A DNA stretch of 64,000 bases from Letharia columbiana (GCF_014066305.1 NW_023501038.1:1591001-1655000), one strand, 5' to 3'; numbered from the stretch's first letter, positions 54,201 to 64,000 are shown. The notes: a model not told the origin generated them from the sequence alone. Made by a program: numbers and translations.

Positions 54201-54209
54201 TTCGGGTGA
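51202..54209 (+). CDS. Secreted Ser/Thr/Pro-rich surface protein with repeats
   Basis: Exons 51202-51977 and 52031-54209 (53-bp intron) give 984 residues. The N-terminus is a signal peptide (LPFGIICILFTHCARVTA), followed by a Thr/Ser/Pro-rich stretch and a Cys-containing domain with ITQCGNCRVLANQVQVYYWP and WPSTCRPQGLNAEAVIDTLA. A second low-complexity Asp/Pro/Ser stretch leads to about five tandem beta-rich units near residues 640-960. Each unit has the pattern YTADAASQFVVAGQTL, PGGQI, a TPISLAP-like piece and a VVGTSTQSL-like end. The extreme C-terminus AWFVAYTILGTFLGAFFFG is a membrane or GPI-type anchor helix. Such proteins are common, fast-evolving cell-wall or adhesin-like proteins of ascomycetes. 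The last 450 nt are notably more GC-rich. Confidence 0.82.
53330..54080 (+). repeat. Tandem ~55-residue repeats of the surface protein
   Basis: Four consecutive copies start at about 53340, 53540, 53740 and 53915. They share YTADAASQFVVAGQTL, PGGQI and STQSL-like blocks. The first two are the most alike; the last is shorter and GC-rich. A more distant unit precedes them at about 53155. Confidence 0.7.
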
Positions 54210-55257
54210 GGGACGGCTGGAGCCGGGTTTTGGGGCTTGGGCGATATGGGTTCGTCGTGAGGGTTACATAGTGGGTTCATGGGTAGATAGATAATGTTTG
54301 ATGCATATATTATAGATAGACTAATTACTCTGTATTGATCAGAACTTAATCATTGCGAAGCGGAAGAAAGAACGGATGTTTACATATTGCATGGCACTAG
54401 ACTACAAGCTGATTGATGATTGAGGTATTGGAGCAATCGAACTACGCGATACTTCGGGACGAGGAAATGAGACGTACATATGATTCCATTTCTCGTCAGA
54501 TACTCCAGTAACGAAGCATTTTTCGTCGTGCGAACGAACATCCAAAAGAATCATTGCCCGTACGACCTCAGCCGTTTCATCAATCCTCAGTGAGCGAGCC
54601 GGCCCCGATCCCCCAGCGAGCGAGCGTCCGCCAACGCCCAACAAGATTCCTTCATCCCCAAGAAACGTTATTCCAAGTGTGAAAACAATCATAGAGTGTC
54701 CAAAATTCGGATGCATCTCTAGCAGGGAAGCCTCCACCAACATTCAATATTTTCACCCTTCCTCAGCGTGCCAAGTCCTTGGTAACATTCGTCAACTCAA
54801 TGCTACCTCACTCCTATACATCGATCCAAGATCAAGTGTTAGGCTTGTCGGCATGTCTGAAACCCTACGAACCGTTTCCGTTCGCAAGTAGTGTTCGCTT
54901 GAGGTGGAGCTGTGTAAGTCTCACGCACCCTCAAGTGACGATTGCCATCTGATGCCGCAATAGGGTTGCGCTAGTCCACTTGTTTTCAGGACTTTATATC
55001 CTTTGAACAATCATCCACCCGCAACCTCCGAGACTTTTGGTCGAGCTCGGGGTACCGGGCAGCTTTGTTCGTTAACCCGAGTGGCTCACAGGCTGCGTCA
55101 CAGGCCTCGGAGGCCAGCGGGGTATCTTCGACACTCTCTTCCAACAGCAATGACACGGAGCCTGGACCATCGTCGGGCCATTCAGCTGGTTGCAGAGGTC
55201 GAACATCCCGATTGGTTAGAAAAGAGCTTATGAGGTCGTTTCAGTCAACAGGTTTCG
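54210..55257. other. Intergenic, no gene recognised
   Basis: Short frames without domains (for example 54402-54743 on the minus strand). The interval contains the 3' flanks of two convergent genes. Confidence 0.45.
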
Positions 55258-56388
55258 TCACAGCCTCTGCTGGTGTATGTGTATCGGGATCGTGTACTTG
55301 CCTCCCCCGTTGGAACTCACGGAACCCCTGACGGACTTGCTCAGTTCCAACTTGTCACAACCCTCTCTTTGCCAAGTGGTGCCGTGTCTGGCAAGTATGA
55401 TCGTGACGGCAAGAGGACCTTTCGCCCCCTCCTTCCAACAATTGAGTGCGAGTGATAATCTGTCTTTCGACTGATCCCACTTTACTTTCCCTCCACTTGA
55501 AAAGAAAAAAGGCCCCCGACATGGCACTTCGAATTCCAGCCCTTGGTTTGTCATAAGGTAGGGGAACCTCTTCTTTTTCAGGGACGCGTGGACCTTGATG
55601 TCCCCCGACTGGGCAAAACAGGTCGGCCAGGGAGCCAGCAGTCCATGACTGACTCTTGACGAAGTCCAGGCGAAGACTGCCTCATCGTCCGACTTCCGGA
55701 TAATTTCCAGCTGAAGTCTCACGAAAGCTTTTTTCCCCTCTCCGTAAAGCAGCGGCATGTTGACGTCAAACAAACCCAGCATACAGTGCGCCATGTCCCC
55801 CAATCTGCTGGTCGCTCTGCTCGACGCCCAGCTCATCTTTGTTGCCACACATGCCGAGGACTGCGATTCCATGTGATCGACGCTGATTCCTGTCACGGCT
55901 GATATTTCCTTAGACAGATCTCTCTTGGTTCCAAAAGACTTCCACTCACGATCAAAGAACATCACCTTGTGAGGAGCGAGCAGTTCCTGAAGGGTCCATC
56001 CACGAGTAAACCACACGCTTGCCTGGAATGCTAGCTTAGACGCTTCTCTGTTTTCAATGTCCCAGGTGACGTCCGAGAGGTATGCATAGCACTCCGCCGC
56101 ACCTTCATACCAACGATACATGGAATTGATCGCCTCAGAGAGCTCAGCGCTGCTCTTCTTGTCGATGCAACAGGTGTCGATCCAAACCCATTGGAAACCT
56201 TGGCTGTCGGCGACAACGCAGCACTCTATGACCTTGTCATAGCCTTGACCATCTTGCTTCGTGCCCTTTCGGAACTCCTGAAAGGTCACCTCGTCATCGC
56301 CCCATCTGTGCGATAAAATAGCGTACTTTGGGATTTGGCTATCGAAAAACTGCTCGAATTGGAGTGATTTCGTGTTGAGCAGACGCAT
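55258..56388 (-). CDS. HET-domain protein
   Basis: 376 residues from the ATG at 56386-56388, where the conserved HET start MRLLNTKSLQFEQFFDSQIP begins; an in-frame ATG 23 codons upstream is less likely. HET blocks are YAILSHRWGDDEVTFQEF, CCVVADSQGFQWVWIDTCCI, DKKSSAELSEAINSMYRWY, ECYAYLSDV, WFTRGWTLQELLAP, FDREWKSFGTK, MSWASSRATSR and LGLFDVNMPLLYGEGKKAF. The remaining 150 residues (DDEAVFAWTSS onward) are the usual extension of HET-D/E-like proteins, with no NACHT or WD repeats attached. HET domains act as NADase-like TIR relatives that trigger vegetative-incompatibility cell death. A partner gene is not obvious. The catalytic architecture looks complete, apart from a divergent DMAHCMLG in place of DLAYCLLG. 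Confidence 0.88.
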   Translation of the reverse strand: MRLLNTKSLQFEQFFDSQIPKYAILSHRWGDDEVTFQEFRKGTKQDGQGYDKVIECCVVADSQGFQWVWIDTCCIDKKSSAELSEAINSMYRWYEGAAECYAYLSDVTWDIENREASKLAFQASVWFTRGWTLQELLAPHKVMFFDREWKSFGTKRDLSKEISAVTGISVDHMESQSSACVATKMSWASSRATSRLGDMAHCMLGLFDVNMPLLYGEGKKAFVRLQLEIIRKSDDEAVFAWTSSRVSHGLLAPWPTCFAQSGDIKVHASLKKKRFPYLMTNQGLEFEVPCRGPFFFSSGGKVKWDQSKDRLSLALNCWKEGAKGPLAVTIILARHGTTWQREGCDKLELSKSVRGSVSSNGGGKYTIPIHIHQQRL

Positions 56389-56933
56389 ATTAGATGAGTT
56401 GGGATTTTTAGTCGTAGAGAGGCCGTAGGTGTGAGGACCCGGTTGTGGAAAATGCAAGATCGGAGGTACTTTAAGTGACCGAGGCCGTAAACCGGTTGTC
56501 CAAGATGTGCGGTGAATTTCGAGGAATGGAAGTCGATTTGGAAGTAAATGTAGTAATCACGCTGTGTGTGAGGCAGAGCGCTGCTGCCTTGGAGTTTAGG
56601 CGAACCCCGCGGCTGCGGAAGGGGGGGGCGATGAGATGAAGAAGGTGCAGGCTCCTTTTAGAACCAGGCTTTTTCAGCTGAGTTGTCAACACTAAGAAAC
56701 ATACCAAGACTTTATTATAGCTTCATCTTTTCATTTGAAACCTATATTAACAATAGCAGTGTTATTTAAATAACTTTGCGGAGAGATTTTTATACTACAG
56801 TACGAATTTGGGTGTGTAGTTTTATGAAAGATCTCCGGTGCCAAGCATTCCAGATGTTTTTGAATACGCTAAATCTAAGCGAAATATAGCAGCTCCTTCC
56901 AACGCCTCACGACCAGCAACAGCCGCCTCACCT
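56389..56933. other. Intergenic, AT-rich in part
   Basis: No gene. A G run (GGGGGGGG) near 56622-56629 and an AT-rich stretch at 56700-56830 are the only features seen. Confidence 0.45.
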
Positions 56934-57721
56934 TCACATGTCTTCTAAGCCATCCGCGCTTCCTACCGTTTCCGCTGTATGTTGACCTAATATGAAGACA
57001 TCTAATTGCCCGTTACCGACGTAAACCTCATCCTCTTGTTCACCCACAATGATGTAAATATCGAATAGAAAATTTAAGTGAGGATAGAACAGTCTGAAAC
57101 TGTTGGCGCCGAGCAACACATCGACCACTGTTCCATACGTCAAGTACTGTTCTTGATCTGGATCTATTGCGAGTTTCCAAATCAGCCATTGTCGAGACGC
57201 CCAATTGCAGTCAGATGAGAGGAGGAAGATTTTGCAAACACCTACCTCGTTTCCACGGCACAATTCCGAGGATAATCGTCCCGCTTTCCCAACCCCTTTT
57301 GATCATCTTTGTGGACCGTTTCGCCCGGTCGCTGCATTCCCTTATGGCTTCTTGGAAGCACTCGCCTACTTCGGTCTCGTTGCGGTCGGGATTGAGCTTC
57401 CAGTACTGGAATTTTAGCTTCACGGGAGGGTCCGAAAAGGGCACCTCGTAGTACATGCCGTGTCCTGGTGGCTTCAGGCCAGGTGGGAAGCTAAGTTGGT
57501 ATGAGTGGTGCACTTCTGGATCTGGGAGAGTCTTACGCTGGGCCAACGGATATGCGCGTGCTACCATCAGGTATTGTAATGTTGGGGAGAGCAGCGAAGG
57601 AAGCGGTTGTGTTTATGAGGCCGAGCTGCGCTGATGATTGCGAATTGAAAGGTGGCGCTGCATTTGTTGATGCACACAACGCGAGTAGCAGTGCAAGATA
57701 TATACTGTTAGTCTCCTTCAT
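56934..57721 (-). CDS. Small secreted protein
   Basis: Three exons, 57721-57565, 57521-57246 and 57163-56934, with introns of 43 and 82 bp, join to 220 residues in one frame. The N-terminus SIYLALLLALCASTNAAP is a good signal peptide with a likely cleavage after ANA. The mature protein contains LSFPPGLKPPGHGMYYEVPF, LKFQYWKLNPDRNE, CFQEAIRECSDRAK, GTIILGIVPWKR and LTYGTVVDVLLGA. Two cysteines lie close together in the ECFQEAIREC region. No known family, so an extracellular role is inferred from the signal peptide alone. The 82-bp intron acceptor is the least certain part of the model. Confidence 0.6.
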
Positions 57722-58368
57722 TGTAGAAGGGTACGAAGACCGTCAAGTGAGATGCGTAAATCTGGCAACGAGATCCTATTTTCTACAGACGCTAACTGTT
57801 TGCCGAAAGCGGATGGATGCGAGTATCAGGTGCAAGCGCTGAGGCTGTGCGAAGAGCGGTCGCAAATCACTCTTGCGACAAATAGAGCCGTAAAGCGCAT
57901 ACAAATACTGTTGTAGTCCCGTGTCTTCGCTTCGCTGACGTTTAATCGACTCTAGGAAGACGGTCGATATACAAGTTGGATCATGACTCACCTACCCCTT
58001 TGAAGCTTGATTATCCGCTCGTCATTGTCATGAGAGCGAGGAAGGACTTGGGTAGAGCAGACCATATAAGAGCACAGTGGAGCCTGGGTGGATAGAATGA
58101 GGAGAAAGGGCGGATGGATGTTGAAGTGTATGCGATATAATGAGGGAGCAAGGCTGCTGGGATGGGCATACTGGCCGAAATTTCTTGAAGGTCTCCAGTG
58201 TTCGCTGCGGTCGGAGAAAGTACACATTACATAATCATCTATTTCACTTCACTCTTTACCGTCCGGAAGGAACATCTGTTTCATGATCCTCATAAGCAGT
58301 CTCTGCTCAGCATAATAATCATTTCTTCATCGCCTTGACGTCCCAATAGATATCACACTTGAGCAATC
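57722..58368. other. Intergenic, divergent promoters
   Basis: 647 bp between a minus-strand and a plus-strand gene. No domain-bearing frame; it presumably holds both promoters. Confidence 0.45.
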
Positions 58369-59115
58369 ATGGGCGCCTGGGGATATGGCCTCTTCCAGTC
58401 GGACAACGAGCTCAACACCATAGAAGAGATCAACGAAGAAGCGGGCAAGCTTGCCAATGATCCCGCGTTCAACTTTGAATTTCCTGAAAATCATGACGAG
58501 GTCGTCGCCAAGCTCAACGCTGGCCTTTTCCATCAGCTTCTTGCGAAGTTCCTAGCCAAGAAGTAAGTGCTTTACGATATCATTACTCTTGCGACCCGAG
58601 ATCCAATGGAGGAGAGCATGCTGACATCTGCTTGAACCAGTTGGAAGCACGGCATCATCTACCTCGGCGCCCTATCCATGCAGCTCGGCGTCAAGATCGG
58701 CGACGAAGACATGCGGGTCCTCCGGGATACCCTGCCTCGCACCAAGATATACGACGAGGCGAGGGCGCAGATGCAGAAAGGGCTCGATGGCTACAAGAAC
58801 GACGGCGAGGCTTGGGACTTTGAGAGTCTGGGGTTGGAGGACACCATCCAGGCCCGGGGGGAAAATATGTTCCCTAGTTGTGAGTGGTAGAATACCGGGG
58901 GTGCGTTGATGGGATCGGGGACTGACGGCGGGTTAGCGCATGGTGCTATGGGGATGAATGTCTTGCAGGATCCTGATAAGGTGCCGACGCCGATGCCGAA
59001 GGATGGGGATGTGGAGGTCGATGAGGAGGAGGAGGGGAGGAAGAAGGAGATGGGGCCTACGGGGAAGGATGCTTTGGGCAATAAGGCGAGATTGAAGGCT
59101 TGGTTGTCTTCTTAG
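58369..59115 (+). CDS. Conserved fungal protein (MGAWGYGLFQSD family), in-frame TAG
   Basis: Exon 1 (58369-58562) starts MGAWGYGLFQSDNELNTIEE, the hallmark of a DUF4259-like fungal family. A 78-bp intron (58563-58640) leads to exon 2, WKHGIIYLGALSMQLGVKIG and LDGYKNDGEAWDFESLGLED. The frame meets TAG at 58888-58890 after FPSCEW and then stays open in the same frame for 74 codons to 59115, reading NTGGALMGSGTDGGLAHGAM and later PTGKDALGNKARLKAWLSS. The continuation looks coding (Gly-rich, then acidic), so the TAG may be a nonsense change, an error or a readthrough site. Ending at the TAG the product has about 147 residues; with readthrough about 222. Function unknown, probably cytosolic. Confidence 0.65.
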
Positions 59116-59520
59116 ACATGAGCTCCACGCTTTGAGAAGGGGTATCACCGGAAGGTCCTAAGCTTGCATAGCATGGCATTTGGTGCATAGGTACGTCAGA
59201 TCGGGCGTTACATCGCATCAGTGGCTCCGGCAGAAGTGAGAGCTAACTCTGGCGATTCAGCTGGCCTGAGAGGATCTGCGTGCCCAGATGCTAGATCACA
59301 AGGCTTTTGCTGGTAACATCTGCTCTGGAACACCTGAGTTGGAACTACGCGGAGGCTCATTCAAGCACGATAAGCCAATTTGGGGTGTCCCCTTCATATA
59401 GACTCATAGCAAACGTATACAGACTCTGGGGGGTCGCCAAATAGGTCCAAATGATCTGAAGAGCGAAATGACCTTCTCGCTTTCTGGAAAAACATTACCC
59501 GGAATCCCTGCATCTCATGC
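59116..59520. other. Intergenic, convergent 3' flanks
   Basis: 405 bp with no coding potential recognised between two convergent genes. Confidence 0.5.
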
Positions 59521-60659
59521 TCAGAGAACATCAGCCCAAACATCATTTTTCATGATATACTCCTTCCACGTAGTCAACGGGCACGGAACGCCGAGCTGTA
59601 CTTCATGATTAGCACCGCCTCACGATATCTATCTCATCTGACTGAACCCACATCTTGAGCGTGCACCACACCCTCTTCACCACCCGTGTAACCAAATTCA
59701 TCCATAAACAAGAACATCTCCCCCCACTCTTTGCCCAGGCCTGGCACGGGAATGTGCTTCTCATAGGTTTGGATCGGGATCTCGTCGTAACCACCGAACG
59801 GAACTTTATTGACCTCGCACCACACTTTGGCATAGTCGCTCCAGGAAAGCATGCTGCCTGCCGCTAAGACATTCTTCCCCGGAGGCGATTGAAGCGCTGC
59901 GTGGACTACGTAGCCGGTGTCTTTCTCGGTGTCGAAGTGGGGTAACGGTGTTCTGCCGGAGCCGACGATGGAGAAACGGTAGGTGCCGTCGGCTTGCTGT
60001 ATGATGTTAGTAACTTCATAGTTCGAACACGGTGGCGGCCGCGAACTTTTGTGGGCTTGTTGTATTTCCAGTTGTTCATATATACTCCGATCTGCACGAT
60101 CGACATCTTCGCCGCCAGCTTCGGGTACTTTTCTTGAATATACTCCACGGCGTTCGCCTTGGCGTCAAAATGGTAAACCCAGGTGTACTTCCCTTTGCTC
60201 AACTTCTTGACATTGCACACAGACGACATGATCAACCGATCTAAAGCTTCCACAGTAGCAGCCGCATCAGCGACATTTTTGCCCTGCTGCAACTCGACGT
60301 CGTAGCAATACTCGTTGATCGATTGTCCTGGCTTGAGTTTCTCTTGAGTTGCAGGATTATAGAACTGATTCCAGAAATCAGTGTTGGAGAAAATGGCATT
60401 GGCGCCTTTGAATGCTGCTACGAGCGACTCTGTATCGTTGAGGTCGGCTTTGACAACTTCGACGCCTTTGGCGGTCCAGGACTCGGCTTTGGATGGGTCG
60501 CGGGATATGCCACGGACTTTCCAGCCGGCTTCTTTGGCGTAGAGCTCTGCGACGGAGCCACCCTGTGAGATCAGCAAGCTAGCGCGAGAGGTGATGAGTA
60601 TATAGTAAGATACGTACCTGCTGGCCTGTGATGCCAATGACGACTAGGAGCTTGGACAT
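59521..60659 (-). CDS. NmrA-like NAD(P)-binding protein
   Basis: Exons 60659-60618, 60562-60047, 59996-59652 and 59595-59521 give 325 residues in frame. The Rossmann start SKLLVVIGITGQQGGSVAEL (GxTGxxG) is split by intron 1. It goes on with VRGISRDPSKAESWTAKGVE, VVKADLNDTESLVAAFKGAN, AIFSNTDFW, MSSVCNVKKLSKGKYTWVYH, FDAKANAVEYIQEKYPKL and VHAALQSPPGKNVLAAG. The end is LGVPCPLTTWKEYIMKNDVW. This is the NmrA subgroup of atypical short-chain dehydrogenases. Members sense NADP/NADPH and lack the catalytic Tyr; the best known regulates the GATA factor AreA. Whether this one is the regulator or an isoflavone-reductase-like relative is not decidable here. Intron 2 has a GTTCGC donor, which is unusual; ignoring it gives an early stop. 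Confidence 0.85.
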
Positions 60660-60918
60660 CGTGAGCTGATCTGGCAGAGGTTTTTTGGTCGAGGTGAACG
60701 ACGACCAGTTCGGTATTGTGAGGCGATTAAGGATTGTTTGTGAATATTCAAGCACGGAATCGAAGTGTTTTGAGCATGAAATCTTCAAGTATCATGTATA
60801 AGTAAGCAGCTCATTGGATCCTTCGGCTTTCGGCACGACTTGAGGCCGAAGGCCCGAACAGTACCAAGAAAAGAGAAGATGGACAGTGTCTCCGCTCAAG
60901 AAGTCAGAGAGCGCTGAG
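60660..60918. other. Intergenic
   Basis: Short stretch between two minus-strand genes; presumed NmrA-like gene promoter. Nothing else seen. Confidence 0.45.
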
Positions 60919-61284
60919 TCATATACCAGGAAAGCGTTGCGGCGGAAGAGGATTTTGCGTGCTTCGAGCGCTATACTCAGAGTTCAGGCTTTGATAATTG
61001 AGTAGTGCGTAGGCGGGATGGAGGTCGAAGTCTCGGGTAGCCCTCTCATAGCGGTCAAGGTGGATATGGTTTGCTATGGGTTCGTGGTTGATCAATGCAA
61101 CATTGTAAATCTGGTCCCTTAGTGGGTGCGGTAGTGATGTGAAGTGGACCATGTCCTTGCCGTCATTGGTTTCCAAAGGCAAAGGTATTGCAGTATTCTT
61201 TTGTGCTATGTTCAGTGTCGACGAATGACCACAGTTGGAGATTGTACTCAACGGTATGATGGCCTGTTGCAATTGTGCATGCAT
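60919..61284 (-). CDS. Short F-box-like protein or fragment
   Basis: 121 codons. The centre reads FTSLPHPLRDQIYNVALINH, the same F-box-like opening (LPxxLRxxIYxxAL) found in the gene at 451-1656. It is followed by ATRDFDLHPAYALLNYQSLN, which fits the next helix of that family. The protein stops soon after, whereas relatives have another 150-300 residues. It may be a truncated gene, or have a 3' exon not recognised here. Confidence 0.5.
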   Translation of the reverse strand: MHAQLQQAIIPLSTISNCGHSSTLNIAQKNTAIPLPLETNDGKDMVHFTSLPHPLRDQIYNVALINHEPIANHIHLDRYERATRDFDLHPAYALLNYQSLNSEYSARSTQNPLPPQRFPGI

Positions 61285-62097
61285 GCAGAAACAAGTGTCA
61301 GTGTGTTAAGGTTCTGTTGAGTGATAGCAGATGTTGTGGTATTTTGTATATAAGCTCGGTTCTTAATCAATCAAAAGTACCAATTAAGCTGGCTTGAGCA
61401 AACTTGCTCTTCACCAAACCGCGACAAGGACTCAATGAAAGGGAACCATATAATCGTATCAAGTCTCAACTCCCCCTCACTTCTAATTCTCCGTTGAAGT
61501 ACAGTCTCTTACGGTACCTTCGTTAACATCTACAAGTCTATGCTTACGCTTTCTTTCGCACCTTCGGAAGCTTTCTTTGTTTATCCCCATTGGCTCTCCT
61601 GGTAAGGTAGTCATAACTGCACTCCACACAGCTACAAGCAGCCCAGCAGCAGTCAGCACTGTTGTCGACAAGCGTTAGAGGAACCTTGAAACACGCTAAA
61701 TAGATAAGATAAAAGAAGCGCCAAGACTCAGCGACCTAGTTCGGCCCACACCGCAAGTTTGCCACTACAACTTGAGATGCTGCGGCTCTTCGTTCTTCTC
61801 ATCATTCGCTGGCGATGTGACGGTGAGGTGTCATTGCCTCTGTTCTTATCTTCAGCTTAACTTTGCTTTACCTTGAAACATGCACGTAAAAATACTACTG
61901 CAACGAGCCGTGCATGATCGGGAAAGGCACAGCCCCGCAAGAAGGTGTGCCGCAAAATTGTGAAGGAACGAGGCTGAAGGTTCAACTTATGTCACTGGTA
62001 ATCCTCCCACCCTTTTCAAAAATGCTCAACATCCTCGTTCCACTGTAACTTACTTACGCTGTCACCTGTGACCTTGGCAGCACACTGTCCAATCTCG
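61285..62097. other. Intergenic, no gene recognised
   Basis: About 0.8 kb. A 62-codon minus-strand frame at 61483-61671 starts with a hydrophobic run (TVLTAAGLLVAVWSAVM) but is too short and unsupported to call. The right part should carry the caspase-like gene promoter. Confidence 0.4.
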
Positions 62098-63885
62098 ATG
62101 GCACCCCTCACCCCAAATGCCTCTGACGATTCGCCCATCGAATCTCCACCTCCGTCCTCAGATCACCATAGAACCAAGTCTGCAAGCGAGAAACAACGCG
62201 ACGAGGCTCGACTTACATTCAATAAGACCATTGAGGGGCACTATCGTCATGGGAAGACGGGGTACAGACAGGTCGGAGCTCTGTTCTTGACATGGAAGGA
62301 CGACGACATGCAGTGCAGAGAGACAGAAGTGGGTACACTAGACGCTGGTCTACACAGTGATTACAGGCTTACATCTGGCAATTAGGTGGATAAATTAAGG
62401 CAGCTGTTCGCCAAGGAATTCAATTTCAAGACGGTGTACTTCGAGGTCCCCTCGCAACGCTGGGAGACCGCCCTGCATAAGGCAGTGGCCGATTTTTGCT
62501 ACGAGTACGATAGTCCTGAAGACCTTGCAATAGTATACTATGGTGGACACGCGTATGAAGGCAGGGAAACGAAGCATTTCAAATTGGCAGCGTAAGCAAA
62601 CCCCGAAGGGTGCCTAAGCGGATCCTACGATATCACCAGGGCAGCTGGAACGTTGCCAGTAATGCTGAAGACACCGGGTTTAAGACTTCGATGCTGATCA
62701 ATCTATTTTTCAGGAAATGGGATAATAAGGATGGAAACGGCGATCCCACTGCGTTCTTCCCGGACGTTCTTACTTGCTTGCGACTACCTGCGTGCGACCA
62801 GCTTCTGATCCTCGACTGTTGTTTCGCTGCCAAAGCCTTCGCTCGGGAGCATATTGGGAAGCGCAAGTTCGAGCTCTTGACCTCAGCCGCTCACGACGCG
62901 AGGAGTCCAGCACCCCAGTCGGAACACTCATTCACAAGGACGTTGACTATTGCCTTAAGGTCTCTACTCAAAGAAAATCCGAAGGGCTTTTGCACATCAC
63001 ACTTGTACCGCGAGGTGTATCATACTGTCTCACCACACCCGGCAACTACCAAGCCGCTTCTCTTTGATCAATCGCGCCACAACTTCGGCAAGATCTGGCT
63101 AATGCCGCAGGTGCTCAGCGAGCGACCACCAAAGACTGAAGAAGAGGGGAGGTTTCTAAAGCTGACGTTCCGTCTGAACGAAAACCCAGACCTCGCTGTT
63201 ATGAATGAACTTGCCTTGAACCTACAATTCCTACCTTACGTCGATCAAATCAAATTTGACGACCTCTATGCTCCTAGGGAACAGATCACCAACTTCATGA
63301 AAGCGGTCGTCCAGGCTCAAAAAATCAAGCCCCTAATCAAAAAGATGCAAGCGAGACGCAAGCTCCAGAAGGTTGCAGAATTGAAGACCGGAGACAACAG
63401 GGTCGGGGCATCTAAAAGTCTTCTAAAGCTGCATCTCGAGCAGAACAATCACCCGGTCTATGACTGGAGTCGTGCGGAACGTGTGCCTGGCCACAATCCA
63501 AAAGACTCCGAAGAGTCTCGAGACAAAAGGAAAAAGACAAGGACGTGGCCGCCAGCTCACGGGAAGTCCTCTATGAGTGGTTCTTCATCTGGTGATACAC
63601 TCTCGGCCGAGTACAAAGTCGAGGTTCCTGGGACCTTAATCGCCACATTTGTCCCTCAACGTGCGAACACAATGGATGCTCTAGCGCATGAGAAGCCGAA
63701 TGGTACGTTCTGTTCTGCCTTTTATCACCCTCAATTGGGTGGTTCCAATACTTACTGTAGAAGCAGCGACCGCCGCCTCTACGGACACAGATCAAGCTCA
63801 GGAGAGAGATGGCCGCAAACGCCAACGAAGCACGTCGCTCGATCGAGACATTCCACCAGCGAAGAGAGCTCACAAGGTCGACTGA
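62098..63885 (+). CDS. Caspase-like (peptidase C14) protein
   Basis: Exons 62098-62328, 62386-62591, 62714-63702 and 63761-63885 join to 516 residues. An N-terminal Ser/Pro-rich tail is followed by the p20-like fold: LFLTWKDDDMQ, VDKLRQLFAKEFNFK, then DLAIVYYGGHAYEG with the catalytic His, and DQLLILDCCFAAKAF with the catalytic Cys. ELLTSAAHDARSP and a HSFTRTLTIAL helix follow, as in C14 peptidases. The C-terminal 180 residues are Lys/Arg/Ser-rich, with a region KIKPLIKKMQARRKLQKV and a possible nuclear signal (RKRQRS and PPAKRAHK). It lacks the Pro/Gln-rich prodomain and zinc motif of type I metacaspases, so it belongs to another caspase-like group. In fungi such proteases are linked to cell death and proteostasis; substrate unknown. 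The 122-bp intron 2 is the least certain. Confidence 0.82.
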
Positions 63886-64000
63886 CGAGCCGATACGTAC
63901 GGCGTACAATGCCATGGACTGAATCCCTTGCACAAAGTAGGCTTTGGGCGTTTTTGGGGTTTAGAAAAGCCGACCTTCGAAAAGGAGTCATACTGAACTG
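63886..64000. other. Right edge
   Basis: Presumed 3' flank of the caspase-like gene. No feature seen. Confidence 0.4.

Noticed and set aside
1..64000. CRISPR arrays, bacterial-style operons, plasmid or phage features
   Set aside because: Spliced genes and fungal families throughout; no direct-repeat/spacer arrays of that kind were seen.

Overview
The window looks like a chromosomal segment of a filamentous ascomycete (Pezizomycotina). Three things point there: short GT-AG introns of about 43-160 bp with CTAAC-like branch sites; fungus-specific proteins (a fused alpha-beta tryptophan synthase, a HET-domain protein, fungal F-box-like proteins, a DUF7053-type protein); and broken genes with C-to-T/G-to-A type nonsense codons like those left by repeat-induced point mutation (RIP). 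The class cannot be fixed from the sequence alone. Exon-intron models were built by hand from reading frame, splice signals and remembered family sequences; no search was run.

Layout. 0-5.3 kb: an F-box-like protein and a decayed protein kinase-TPR gene. 5.3-5.5 kb: a small inverted-repeat element. 5.9-28.6 kb is a dense, conserved housekeeping block: HbrB/Bit61 (TORC2), GON7 (KEOPS), VPS39/VAM6 (HOPS), a DUF7053 protein, RXT3 (Rpd3L histone deacetylase), BTN1/CLN3 (vacuole), ARG8 (arginine synthesis), SDHAF4 (complex II assembly) and tryptophan synthase. A repeat-bearing, apparently gene-free stretch at about 14-16 kb interrupts it. 29.5-47 kb is sparse and decayed: two members and one relic of a fungal-specific family, an AT-rich island with inverted-repeat elements, a membrane-protein pseudogene with RIP-like stops, one intact DHCR24-like FAD oxidoreductase and an O-methyltransferase relic. 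47-64 kb is mixed: BLOC1S1-like subunit, a large repetitive secreted/surface protein, a HET-domain protein, a small secreted protein, a conserved cytosolic protein with an in-frame TAG, an NmrA-like protein and a caspase-like (C14) protein.

Functional links. Several conserved genes act on the vacuole/lysosome and TOR axis (HbrB, VPS39, CLN3, BLOC1S1-like). ARG8 and SDHAF4 are mitochondrial and share a 241-bp head-to-head promoter. Tryptophan synthase has a perfect Gcn4/CPC1 site upstream. HET, caspase-like and kinase-TPR proteins are classes linked to fungal non-self recognition or cell death, but they are 6 kb or more apart here and not an obvious operon-like system.

Most unusual observations: an exact 54-codon in-register duplication of the catalytic loop plus activation segment in the kinase relic, where copy 1 keeps the catalytic loop and copy 2 keeps DFG/APE; two inverted-repeat elements 28 kb apart with a shared terminal motif and TA flanks; a 456-bp element with about 66-bp terminal repeats; an in-frame TAG in an otherwise open conserved gene; and a tryptophan synthase whose last exon is 5 nt.
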